Assembly (NCBI GenBank): GCA_019448385.1
Contig: JAGTXO010000014.1
Span: 1 to 64,000, forward strand
Reading direction: 5' to 3'
Source: Diacronema lutheri
Lineage: Eukaryota; Haptophyta; Pavlovophyceae; Pavlovales; Pavlovaceae
Length of the DNA: 64,000 nucleotides
Position numbers and translations under genes: made by a program. The notes under the pieces are model-generated. The model had not been told where the DNA came from, searched no databases, and worked only from the letters and a program-made list of their open reading frames with translations. Below are positions 33,328-43,724 of this stretch, piece after piece (the stretch's first letter is position 1; every line of letters begins with the position of its first letter).

Positions 33328-35428
33328 TCACAGGCCACACGCCAAGCCATTCGCGCAGAGGGCGAGCATTGCGCCGGCGACGAAGAAAGCTCGGCCCTGC
33401 GCGAGGGCGGGCGGCAGCTGTGGGCTCGCATGCTGCGCGGCCGAGTAGAGCGCGCCGGACACGATCGGGCCGAGCGCGTCACCAAAGCTCATCGCCGCGT
33501 GGTTGATCCCCAGGCCGACGCCGACCATTCCCTCGGGCAACGCAGCCTTGGAGAGGAGCGCCGCGCACGAATTGGTCTGTGCCACGTGCCGCACGCCGCC
33601 GGATGCCGCCACGCGCACCAGCCGCCGCGCGAGCGCGAGGAGCCAAGCGCGCGGCACGACGCGTGAGCCCGCGCCGCGCTCGCGCGCCGCGGCGAGCTGG
33701 GGCGCAACGGGGTGCCCACACCATGTTGAGCGCGAATGCGCGCACGGCCCACGTGAGAGCACACGCCACCCACAGCGCAACCCCGCCGCTGCCGCACTGC
33801 ACGCCCGCACGACCGCCCGTCAGCGCAGCCGCAGGCGGCGCAGCCGCGAGCGGCGCAGGCGTGGGCGCGGCGTTACTGCACGAGCGCAGCCCAAGGTCAA
33901 GCGCGAGCGGCGCGGTGAAGACGAGCGCATTCGCAAGCAGCCCGACGCGCATTGCGCGCAGCACGCCGAGCGTGCGCACGATCGGGAAGAAGACGGCGAG
34001 GACGACGAGCAGCAGGCTGAGACCGCCCACAGCCTGTGCCGCCCCAATGGCGCGCGCCGAGAGGCCGTACCCGCCATCGGCGCGGCTCGCCGACATGCGC
34101 ACGGGAAAAACCTCGGCGTACCCGTTGCCCGTGAGCGCGAAAAGGAGCTGCACGAGCTGCACGAGGCCAAAGCGCCGCCACCGACGCTGCACGAGCGCGT
34201 CACCTGCCGCCGTGCGCGGCTCATCCGCGTCGCCCGTCACGCTCGCATACATGTGCTCGAGCGGCGTGCGCACTGGCGACTCGTGCTGCGCGGCGTGTCG
34301 CGCGCATCCTTCAGCGCTGCGCCGTCGCCCGCGTGTGGCCGCCTGCTGAAGCGGCGTCGCGCGCGTTAGCCGCGCCGCGAGCGCGCGCGCGAGCTCGAGG
34401 GAGGTGGGAACCACGATCCCGTCCGCTCGCCGCCAATCGGCTGTCTGCAGCGGGATGACGCCGTCGAGCCCGTAGCCGAGCCCGTAGCCGAGCGCACGCG
34501 CCGACAGGAGCGGGTGCGACGACGAGCGTGAGAGCGGCAGAGCGCGCGCGCACTCGCGCGCGGGCTCGGCGACGCGTGGCGCGCTGGGAGGGCTGTGGCA
34601 CGATGGCGGCGGACGCAGCGCGCGGTCCGCCGCGCATTCGCCGCGCGCGCACGCGACTTGCACGCTGTGCACCCCACCCCCGCCCGGCGGCGTGAGCACG
34701 GGCAGCGCGCGCGCCGTCTGCTTGGCGAGCTCCGCCGTGGTCGCGATGAGGGGCTCAGTCGCAACGCCCATGCCGACGCGCGTCGCGCCCGTCCGTGCGC
34801 CGAGTTGGCTCTCCTCGAGCAGCACGCACGCGAAGAGCAAGGTGGTCACGGAGAAGCAGGCCGAGACGAGGCACGGCAACAGGTATGGAAAGCGCGCGAA
34901 CAGCCGGCCGCTCGCCGACGCGAGTATATATTGCTCAGCCGGGCGCGAGAGCGCGCCGCCGAGCGTCGGGCCGACGACGGCGCCGAGGCCCATCGCGAGG
35001 CCAACACACGAGAAGACGCGCGCCTCGTTGCTCTTGTCTGTGATGTCAGCAAGGTACACCTTGCCGATCGTCATCGAGCCGCATGTGGCGCCCTGCACAA
35101 ACCGCCACGCAAACGCCCATCCAAAGGTCGGCGCGACGGCAAAGAGGAGCAGGGGGAGCGGGCCGAGCGCCATCGACAGCAGCATAGGCAGCCGGCGGCC
35201 GAAACGATCGGCGAGATACCCAAAGCATGGCGCGACCACAAACTGCCCCAGCTTATACGTGCCCGCGAGCAGCCCGGCGTACGCCGCGACGGACGCCTCG
35301 CGCTCGCTGCCGAAGAAGTCGCGCACCATGAAAGGCACGAAGGGGAAGGCGAGCATCATGTTGAGCGCGTCGCCAAAGATGCACGCGACCACGACGAGCA
35401 CCCGCGGCCAGGGGATTGGCGTGCTCAT
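33328..35428 (-). CDS. Major facilitator superfamily transporter
   Basis: Exons 35428-33722 and 33576-33328 with a 145-bp GT-AG intron (phase 0) give 651 residues. About 12 hydrophobic segments are visible. The MFS signature GYLADRFGRRLPMLL sits between helices 2 and 3, and AMGLGAVVGPTLGGALS resembles motif C of drug/H+ antiporters, in the style of TetA and plant ZIFL carriers. The splice restores FALNM-TNSCAALLSKA and then helices 11-12. The central loop (about residues 230-400) is unusually long, Ala/Arg-rich and may hide a further in-frame intron. Substrate unknown; a small organic molecule or metal chelate is the usual kind. Confidence 0.82.
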
Positions 35429-35701
35429 GCGCTCAGCTTCTCGATTGCGGACGATTCATGTCCGCCTGTGCCCGGGCGAAAGGGGAAGCGTCCCTTTTAA
35501 AACGACGCCATCGAGCGGGTCATGATCATCAGCAGGGCCGGGGCCCGGGGGCGTGCACGGGGCCGAGGCGTGACGATTGACGACGGAACGAGCAAAAGTG
35601 TGCACGCAGCGTCGGTCTGAAATCAGCTCATCGACCTTGTGCATGCCGGCAGCGGGGAAAGAGAGGCCGCGTCGCACGGGCATGAGCAGGTGGGCCGTCG
35701 A
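35429..35701. other. Intergenic, no gene seen
   Basis: Upstream of the MFS start and before the first unit of the tandem array; no domain-bearing frame. It probably contains the MFS promoter. Confidence 0.4.
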
Positions 35702-35819
35702 GCGCGGCGGTTAAGGCACGTGCTGACGTCCGCGTCGTTCAAGGACTGAGACTGAGTGCTCGGCGTAATGCTCAGCGGGCGCGTAGGCGGTCGCGAAAGC
35801 ACAGCGGAACGATGCCAAC

Positions 35820-36176
35820 TCAGGCCCGCTTGACGAGCTCACGGAGCTGCGCGTCGACGCGATCCTCGCTCTTTTCCATGCGGATGAGCAGCTGCGTTTT
35901 GAAGTCGTTGAGCGCGTCAAACTTCAAGCTGAGCGTCTCGCTGAGCATATCCATCTTCTGGTCGAGGCCCTTGATCTGCATCTCCATCTTCTGGTCGAGG
36001 TGGTTGATCTTCTGGTCGAGGCCCTTGATCTGCATCTCCATCTTCGTGTCGAGGCCCTTGATCTGCGTCTCCATCTTCGTGTCGAGGCCCTTGATCTGCT
36101 TCTCGTACGTGCGCAATTCCATGTAGATGTAGGACAGCAGGCCAGTCGCGGCAACGCCCGCGGCGGCAATCGGCAT
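35820..36176 (-). pseudogene. Membrane coiled-coil protein, unit 1 copy
   Basis: 118 residues from MPIAAAG. The segment that in other units encodes EDSINQLKSWLPN is absent, so the usual leader is out of frame. Probably a damaged copy, unless the later ATG is used. Confidence 0.55.
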
Positions 36177-36327
36177 TGGCAGGTTGGGGAGCGGAGGACG
36201 AGAGGTTCTTGTTGACGCCGCCGCGCCACCGCCACGCCTTCGCCGAGCCCGGGAGCGGCGACGCGCGCGAGAGCCATGCCAACATCACGAGCATCGAGGC
36301 GGACGCGCGTCGGCGCTGGCCTGAACG

Positions 36328-37215
36328 ATGGCGGCGAGCCGGCGCGCTTCTTTTGATCAAAGTCGCGTGCGTCAACGCCGCTCTCGGCGCGGCACTTTTC
36401 GGCGCCCGCGGTGCTCCAGCGCGCGCCGCTCGGGCCCGTCGGCGCGCGGCGCCAACGCGCTCGGCTCTGGCGCGCACCGTCAGAGCTCCGCGCCGCTCTC
36501 GGCTACGCAGCGAGCGCCGTCGGCGGGCGGCGCGCCGCCGCGCGCAGTCGACCCGGACGGGCTGCGCGCGGAGGCGGCGCGCGTGCTCAGCCGAGCAACC
36601 AAGCGCCTCGACAAGGCGCGTGCGCGCGCCGCCGCGTGCACGCAGCGCGAGGCCGAGCTGTTTGCCGATCCGGCGCCGTTTGACGCCGACCTGATGGCCC
36701 TCCCGAATCGCGCCGAGCTCGCGTCGGCGGAGGCGAGCGAGGCGGCGCGCGAGGCGGCACTGCGGCAGCTGGTCGAGATAATCGCCGAGCTCGATACGTC
36801 CGCGCATCCGCGCGCGCGCCTCGCGATCGAGCTTCGGCGTGAACGACTCTCCGCCCGTACGGCCGCCGCCCGCGCCCAAGCGGCGAAAGGGCCCGCCCGC
36901 GAGCAAGGCGCCGCGACTGCCGTACCGCACGTACATGTGCGCGGATGGCGCCGAGATCCGCGTCGGGCGCACCGCGCCGGAGAACGACCGGCTCGGCTGC
37001 GACGCCGAGCACCGCGACGCGGACAACTGTTGGCTGCACGCGTCCGGCCGCCCCGGCCGCCCCGGCTCGCACGTCGTGGTGCGCGCGTGCCAGCTCGGCG
37101 GCGCCGAGCTGCCGCGCGAGGTGGAGATGAACGTGGCGATGCTTGCGGCCAAGGATTCGAAGGCCAACACGGGCGGCGCCGTTGGCGTTGTCAACATCTG
37201 CCGCGCGCGTCCACC
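36328..37215 (+). pseudogene. NFACT-R domain gene, unit 1 copy
   Basis: Same organisation as the unit 2 copy. The NFACT-R part (from about 36905) runs YRTYMCADGAEIRVG to GVVNICRA, then loses family character where the retroelement fragment follows. Confidence 0.6.
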
Positions 37216-37321
37216 TTTGCCGTCATTAGGCTTCAGCATCACGCCAGACAGCGAACGCGCCGGGAGGTCAATGGTGGCCGTCGTCGTCGATCGGCCTATG
37301 TACGCGTCTATGTTGTGATGC

Positions 37322-38365
37322 GTGCATAAGCGAATGCTCGCCCTCATCGCCAAGGGCAAGGTGTCCGATGCACGGCGGCTGCTGGAGAGCCTGGGCGTCG
37401 CCGACATTGCCCGCCCGGAGGTGCTCGCGCAGATGGCGGCCAAACACCCGGTGCGCACTGAGGACGTCGACGACGGCCTCGCCGATCGGGACGACTTCTC
37501 CCGAGTGGCTGTCTCGCCGGAAGACATCGTGGCGGCGTTCCGCAGCCTCGACACGGACAAGGCGGCTGGCGCTTCGACCTGGCGCTACGAATACCTCACC
37601 GCGCTGGTGCCGACCGTGCCCTTCCCGTCGATCATGGCCGCCGATGCTGCGCGCTCGGGCGCTTACTTTGCGACGCGCTTCGCCAATGCTGCCTGCGTGG
37701 TTCTCAATTTTGTCTTCTCTTCCGTGCGGCTGCTGGCGCTTGGCAAGTGCACGCCCGGGGTGGACAGGCGCGAGGACGCTCGCCCGGTCGGGATCGGCTG
37801 TGCGTTGCGACGGGCGGTGTCCAAGGCGGTGGTTTCGCGCGCGTCACACAAGGCGCTGGTGGCGGGCTACTTCGCGCCGCAGCAGCTGGGCGTCGCAGTT
37901 CCGTCGGGCGGCGCCAAGCTCGTCCTCTCCCTGCGCGAGGTCCCGAGGGAGCGGCTGCGCGAATGCGTCGCGCTCGACCGGGAGATCTTCGCGGCGCCGG
38001 AGGGTCACGTGGGCCCGATGCAGCGGCGCCTCAACGACTTATCGCCGCTGCAGGCGGTCGTCGCGTCGGCCGGGCTAGCCGCCCTCCTCAAGTCGCTCTC
38101 GCACATGGGCGCGGACGCGTGGATGGCGCGCATGCGCGCGCCGACTCGCGGGGGCGCTCAGGCGTCGCTCAAGCGCGTCATGCGCCACCGGCTCGCCGCG
38201 TGTGTGGTGCGCGGGCACGCGCAGCTCCTGCTCGCGCGCGCGCAGGTGGCGCGCGGGGGCGGCGCCGCATCGTGCGGCCGACCAGGCGGCGCAGGCGGGC
38301 GCTGACGCGTGCGGTGGACTGGACGGCGTCTACCGCCTGCACGCGGGCGGCGGCGCGTGACCGGC
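37322..38365 (+). mobile_element. Non-LTR reverse-transcriptase fossil, unit 1
   Basis: Partial copy of the fragment described for unit 2, in the short form. Broken. Confidence 0.7.
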
Positions 38366-38486
38366 AGCGCGCGGCGGTTAAGGCACGTGCTGACGTCCGC
38401 GTCGTTCAAGGACTGAGACTGAGTGTTCGGCGTAATGCTCAGCGGGCGCGTAGGCGGTCGCGAATGCACAGCTGAACGATGCCAAC

Positions 38487-39065
38487 TCAGCCCCGCTTGA
38501 CGAGCTCACGGAGCTGCGCGTCGACGCGATCCTCGCTCTTTTCCATGCGGATGAGCAGCTGCGTTTTGAAGTCGTTGAGCGCGTCAAACTTCAAGCTGAG
38601 CTTCTCGCTGGGCATATCAATCTTCTGGTCGAGGTGGTTGATCTTCTGGTCGAGGCCTTTGATCTGCATCTCCATCTTCATGTCGAGGCCTTTGATCTGC
38701 GTCTCCATCTTCTGGTCGAGGCCTTTGATCTGCGTCTCCATCTTCGTGTCGAGGCCTTTGATCTGCGTCTCCATCTTCGTGTCGAGGCCCTTGATCTGCG
38801 TCTCCATCTTCGTGTCGAGGCCCGTGGTCTGCTTCTCGTACGTGCGCAATTCCATGTAGATGTAGGACAGCAGGCCAGTCGCGGCAACGCCCGCGGCGGC
38901 AATCGGCATCGGCAGGTTGGGGAGCCACGACTTCAGCTGGTTGATGGAGTCCTCCGGCTGCGCGGAGGACGAGAGGTTCTTGTTGACGCCGCCGCGCCAC
39001 CGCCACGCCTTCGCCGAGCCCGGGAGCGGCGACGCGCGCGAGAGCCATGCCAACAGCACGGGCAT
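38487..39065 (-). CDS. Membrane-anchored coiled-coil protein with 11-residue repeats
   Basis: 192 residues. The N-terminus (MPVLLAWLSRASPLPGS, then AKAWRWRGGV) looks like an organelle leader. A single membrane helix, PIAAAGVAATGLLSYIYM, is followed by a long coiled coil made of QIKGLDTKMET-type 11-residue units, a hinge (INHLDQK), and the end LLIRMEKSEDRVDAQLREL. Topology suggests a single-pass organelle-membrane protein with a soluble coiled-coil tail. No family recognised. The start is about 35 bp from the divergent NFACT-R gene start at 39099, so the pair probably shares a promoter. Repeat number changes from unit to unit. Confidence 0.65.
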   Translation of the reverse strand: MPVLLAWLSRASPLPGSAKAWRWRGGVNKNLSSSAQPEDSINQLKSWLPNLPMPIAAAGVAATGLLSYIYMELRTYEKQTTGLDTKMETQIKGLDTKMETQIKGLDTKMETQIKGLDQKMETQIKGLDMKMEMQIKGLDQKINHLDQKIDMPSEKLSLKFDALNDFKTQLLIRMEKSEDRVDAQLRELVKRG

Positions 39066-39098
39066 CGAGGCGGACGCGCGTCGGCGCTGGCCTGAACG

Positions 39099-39985
39099 AT
39101 GGCGGCGAGCCGGCCCGCTTCTTTTGATCAAAGTCGCGTGCGTCAACGCCGCTCTCGGCGCGGCACTTTTCGGCGCCCGCGGTGCTCCAGCGCGCGCCGC
39201 TCGGGCCCGTCGGCGCGCGGCGCCAACGCGCTCGGCTCTGGCGCGCACCGTCAGAGCTCCGCGCCGCTCTCGGCTCCGCAGCGAGCGCCGTCGGCGGGCG
39301 GCGCGCCGCCGCGCGCAGTCGACCCGGACGGGCTGCGCGCGGAGGCGGCGCGAGTGCTCAGCCGAGCAACCAAGCGCCTCGACAAGGCGCGTGCGCGCGC
39401 CGCCGCGTGCACGCAGCGCGAGGCCGAGCTGTTTGTCGATCCGGCGCCGTTTGACGCCGACCTGATGGCCCTCCCGAATCGCGCCAAGCTCGCGTCGGCG
39501 GAGGCGAGCGAGGCGGCGCGCGAGGCGGCGCTGCGGCAGCTGGTCGAGATAATCGCCGAGCTCGATACGTCCGCGCATCCGCGCGCCCGCCTCGCGATCG
39601 AGCTTCGGCGTGAACGACTCTCCGCCCGTCCGGCCGCCGCCCGCGCCCAAGCGGCGAAAGGGCCCGCCCGCGAGCAAGGCGCCGCGACTGCCGTACCGCA
39701 CGTACATGTGCGCGGATGGCGCCGAGATCCGCGTCGGGCGCACCGCGCCGGAGAACGACCGGCTCGGCTGCGACGCCGAGCACCGCGACGCGGACAACTG
39801 TCGGCTGCACGCGTCCGGCCGCCCCGGCCGCCCCGGCTCGCACGTCGTGGTGCGCGCGTGCCAGCTCGGCGGCGCCGAGCTGCCGCGCGAGGTGGAGATG
39901 AACGTGGCGATGCTTGCGGCCAAGGATTCGAAGGCCAACACGGGCGGCGCCGTCGGCGTCGTCAACATCTGCCGCGCGCGTCCAC
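39099..39985 (+). CDS. NFACT-R (Rqc2/Tae2-type) domain protein, 3'-truncated
   Basis: ATG at 39099 opens an Arg/Ser-rich leader, then a helical segment (AVDPDGLRAEAARVLSR to RRERLSARPAAA) like the coiled coil of NFACT proteins. The NFACT-R domain follows in another frame: YRTYMCADGAEIRVGRTAPE, the H-x-x-G-x-PGSHVV motif seen as LHASGRPGRPGSHVVVR, LPREVEMNVAMLAAK and GVVNICRA. NFACT proteins bind 50S/60S subunits and tRNA in ribosome rescue (bacterial RqcH, yeast Rqc2); small NFACT-R-only proteins also exist in plastids. The same frame change occurs in every unit, so an intron is likely; one option in unit 1 is GT at 36798 with AG at 36903, phase-consistent but a weak donor. Sequence beyond GVVNICRA is not NFACT; the gene is cut there by the retroelement. 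Confidence 0.6.
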
Positions 39986-40091
39986 CTTTGCCGTCATTAC
40001 GCTTCAGCATCACCCAGACAGCGAACGCGCCGGGAGGTCAATGGTGGCCGTCGTCGTCGATCGGCCTATGTACGCGTCTATGTTGTGATGC

Positions 40092-42013
40092 GTGCATAAG
40101 CGAATGCTCGCCCTCATCGCCAAGGGCAAGGTGTCCGATGCACGGCGGCTGCTGGAGAGCCTGGGCGTCGCCGACATTGCCCGCCCGGAGGTGCTCGCGC
40201 AGATGGCGGCCAAACACCCGGTGCGCACTGAGGACGTCGACGACGGCCTCGCCGATCGGGACGACTTCTCCCGAGTGGCTGTCTCGCCGGAAGACATCGT
40301 GGCGGCGTTCCGCAGCCTCGACACGGACAAGGCGGCTGGCGCTTCGACCTGGCGCTACGAATACCTCACCGCGCTGGTGCCGACCGTGCCCTTCCCATCG
40401 ATCATGGCCGCCGATGCTGCGCGCTCGGGCGCTTACTTTGCAACGCGCTTCGCCAATGCTGCATGCGTGGTTCTCAATTTTGTCTTCTCTCCCGTGCGGC
40501 TGCTGGCGCTTGGCAAGTGCACGCCCGGGGTGGACAGGCGCGAGGACGCTCGCCCGGTCGGGATCGGCTGTGCGTTGCGACGGGCGGTGTCCAAGGCGGT
40601 GGTTTCGCGCGCGTCACACAAGGCGCTGGTGGCGGGCTACTTCGCGCCGCAGCAGCTGGGCGTCGCAGTTCCGTCGGGCGGCGCCAAGCTCGTCCTCTCC
40701 CTGCGCGAGGTCCCGAGGGAGCGGCTGCGCGAATGCGTCGCGCTCGACCGGGAGATCTTCGCGGCGCCGGAGCGCCACGTGGGCCCGATGCAGCGGCGCC
40801 TCAACGACTTATCGCCGCTGCAGGCGGTCGTCGCGTCGGCCGGGCTAGCCGCCCTCCTCAAGTCGCACATGGGCGCGGACGCGTGGATGGCGCGCATGCG
40901 CGCGCCGACTCGCGGGGCCGCTCAGGCGTCGCTCAAGCGCGTCATGCGCCACCAGCTCGCCGCGTGCGTGGTGCGTGGGCACGCGCAGCTGCTGCTCGCG
41001 CGCGCGCGCATGGTGCGCGCGGGGGCGGCGCCGCGTCGTGCGGCCGACCAGGCGGCGGAAGCGGGCGCTGACGCGTGCGGTGGACTAAGACGCGCTCGCG
41101 GCGGCACCGGGCGTCGCCCACGACCACGTCGCGAAGCTTCGCCACGACCCGGCTCTCAACCTGCTCGCCTCGCTGGCTCGCGGATACGCCGGGACCTACG
41201 CGCGGCGCGAGGACGCGGACATCTTTGGCTCCGTGCTCGCCGGCGTGCCGCCGGCCGGGCGCGCGGCCCTGCGGCGTCGGCGCGTGCCCACCGTCGATCT
41301 CGTCGTCGTGCTCAACGGTGCGGGCTCGGCCCCTCAGCTCGTGCAGACACTGTGCGAGCTCAAGTCGATCTCGTACTGCCCCACGCGCTACGGCCAGTCG
41401 GACACGCGCCGCTGCCAGGCCGCTGAGCGGCGGGCGGCGGCCGTCGGCGGCGAACGGCGGCGTGCGTGCGCCCAGCTCGACGAGGAGCTCTTCGGCATGC
41501 AGCCGGGCCAGGTGGGCCCGATGCAGGCGCGCCTCAACTCGTTCCCGCCCATCCGCACGCTGGTCATCGGCTCGTTCGGCGAGTGGTCGGCCGGCCTCGC
41601 CGACCTGCTCGCCACCTTCTCGCACATGGGCGCGGACGCGTGGATGGCGCGCATGGGCGCGCCCTCGCGCGACGTCGCCCGCGCGGCCCTCGAGCGCCAC
41701 ATGCGCCTCCAGCTCGCCGCGTGCGTCGTGCGTGGGCACGCGCAGCTCCTGCTCGCGCGCGCGCAGGTGGCGCGCGGACAGGCGCCGCCGCACCGCCACG
41801 CGGCTCACGGCGTCCAGGCGGATGTGGACGCCTGCGGCGGTGTGGACGGCCTCTGCTTCCGGCGCGGCGACGGCGGCGGCGGCCGGCGGGGGCCGGCGAG
41901 GGGTGGCTAGGCGTGTGTGGGTGTCCGCCCATGACGCGTCCTGCCACGTCCTTGCCGTCCCGGCCGTTCCCGCTGCCGGCGTGCACAGGGTCGACGCCCT
42001 GATTTCGGCCTGA
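40092..42013 (+). mobile_element. Non-LTR reverse-transcriptase fossil, unit 2 (long form)
   Basis: The N-terminal reverse-transcriptase region is clear: EDIVAAFRSLDTDKAAGAST (the K-x-x-G finger motif), RLLALGKCTPG, DARPVGIGCALRRAVSKAVV and YFAPQQLGVAVPSGG, in the order of RT motifs 1, 2 and 2A. A C-terminal part has VDLVVVLNG, then LCELKSISYCPTRYG, which fits a restriction-like endonuclease E-x-K motif, and GPMQARLNSF to IGSFGEWSAGL, HMGADAWMARM and VVRGHAQLLLARA, a C-terminal layout I know from algal non-LTR elements. Fragmentary and broken; it cannot encode a working polymerase. The C-terminal module appears twice in long units. Confidence 0.7.
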
Positions 42014-42234
42014 TGTTGCGTGCGCCCTTTCGCTCGCTCCGTTTGTCCAGCCTCGGCCCCGTGCGCGCCCCTCCTGCTGACCCGCCTGTACGCGTCGTTA
42101 GGACTGGAAGGCGTCTACCGCCTGCACGCGGGCGGCGGCGCGTGACCGGCAGCGCGCGGCAGTTAAGGCACGTGCTGACGTCCGCGTCGTTCAAGGACTG
42201 AGACTGAGTGCTCCCACAGCGGAACGATGCCAAC

Positions 42235-42717
42235 TCAGGCCCGCTTGACGAGCTCACGGAGCTGCGCGTCGACGCGATCCTCGCTCTTTTCCATGCGGAT
42301 GAGCAGCTGCGTTTTGAAGTCGTTGAGCGCGTCAAACTTCGAGCTGAGCGTCTCGCTGAGCATATCAATCTTCATGTCGAGGTGGTTGATCTTCTGGTCG
42401 AGGCCTTTGATCTGCGTCTCCATCTTCATGTCGAGGCCCTTGATCTGCGTCTCGATCTTCGTGTCGAGGCCCTTGATCTGCTTCTCGTACGTGCGCAATT
42501 CCATGTAGATGTAGGACAGCAGGCCAGTCGCGGCAACGCCCGTTGCGGCAATCGGCATTGGCAGGTTGGGGAGCCACGACTTCAGCTGGTTGATGGAGTC
42601 CTCCGGCTGCGCGGAGGACGAGAGGTTCTTGTTGACGCCGCCGCGCCACCGCCACGCCTTCGCCGAGCCCAGGAGCGGCGGCGACGCGCGCGAGAGCCAT
42701 GCCAACATCACGAGCAT
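42235..42717 (-). CDS. Membrane coiled-coil protein, unit 3 copy
   Basis: 160 residues, frame intact from MLVMLAWLSRASPPLLGS; shortest coiled coil (three GLD repeats). The leader differs slightly (PPLLGS for PLPGS). Confidence 0.6.
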   Translation of the reverse strand: MLVMLAWLSRASPPLLGSAKAWRWRGGVNKNLSSSAQPEDSINQLKSWLPNLPMPIAATGVAATGLLSYIYMELRTYEKQIKGLDTKIETQIKGLDMKMETQIKGLDQKINHLDMKIDMLSETLSSKFDALNDFKTQLLIRMEKSEDRVDAQLRELVKRA

Positions 42718-42750
42718 CGAGGCGGACGCGCGTCGATGCTGGCCTGAACG

Positions 42751-43613
42751 ATGGCGGCGAGCCGGCGCGCTTCTTTTGATCAAAGTCGCGTGCGTCAACG
42801 CCGCTCTCGGCGCGGCACTTTTCGGCGCCCGCGGTGCTCCAGCGCGCACCGCTCGGGCCCGTCGGCGCGCGGCGCCAACGCGCTCGGCTCTGGCGCGCAC
42901 CGTCAGAGCTCCGCGCCGCTCTCGGCTCCGCAGCGAGCGCCGTCGGCGGGCGGCGCGCCGCCGCGCGCAGTCGACCCGGACGGGCTGCGCGCGGAGGCGG
43001 CGCGGGTGCTCAGCCGAGCAACCAAGCGCCTCGACGCGCGTGCACGCAGCGCGAGGCCGAGCTGTTTGCCGATCCGGCGCCGTTTGACGCCGACCTGATG
43101 GCCCTCCCGAATCGCGCCGAGCTCGCGTCGGCGGAGGCGAGCGAGGCGGCGCGCGAGGCGGCGCTGCGGCAGCTGGTCGAGATAATCGCCGAGCTCGATA
43201 CGTCCGCGCATCCGCGCGCCCGCCTCGCGATCGAGCTTCGGCGTGAACGACTCTCCGCCCGTACGGCCGCCGCCCGCGTCCAAGCGGCCAAAGGGCCCGC
43301 CCGCGAGCAAGGCGCCGCGACTGCCGTACCGCACGTACATGTGCGCGGATGGCGCCGAGATCCGCGTCGGGCGCACCGCGCCGGAGAACGACCGGCTCGG
43401 CTGCGATACCGAGCACCGCGACGCGGACAACTGTTGGCTCCACGCGTCCGGCCGCCCCGGCCGCCCCGGCTCGCACGTCGTGGTGCGCGCGTGCCAGCTC
43501 GGCGGCGCCAAGCTGCCGCGCGAGGTGGAGATGAACGTGGCGATGCTCGCGGCCAAGTACTCGAAGGCCAACCCGGGCGGCGCCGTTGGCGTTGTCAACA
43601 TCTGCCGCGCGCG
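42751..43613 (+). pseudogene. NFACT-R domain gene, unit 3 copy
   Basis: As in unit 2, but the helical segment is shorter near 43035 and the frame relation differs there. The NFACT-R part is intact and uses the KYSKANPGG variant. Confidence 0.55.
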
Positions 43614-43724
43614 TCCACCTTTGCCGTCATTAGGCTTCAGCATCACCCAGACAGCGAACGCGCCGGGAGGTCAATGGTGGCCGTCGTCGTCGATCGGCCT
43701 ATGTACGCGTCTATGTTGTGATGC

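Larger units (their letters stand above)
35702..38371 (+). repeat. Array unit 1 (short form)
   Basis: Lacks the 1,019-bp block. Its coiled-coil gene has four GLD repeats and a shortened N-terminal region compared with the other units. Confidence 0.9.
38372..42153 (+). repeat. Array unit 2 (long form)
   Basis: Carries the extra block between the GGACT words at 41082 and 42101. Its coiled-coil gene has six GLD repeats and the longest clean reading frame together with unit 7. Confidence 0.9.

Noticed and set aside
35940-36090. Regular 33-bp repeats resembling a CRISPR array
   Set aside because: No spacers; the repeats are contiguous and encode an in-frame coiled coil.
40010-40330. Minus-strand 106-codon frame conserved in every array unit
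   Set aside because: It is conserved only because the whole unit is duplicated; the opposite strand carries the reverse-transcriptase frame.
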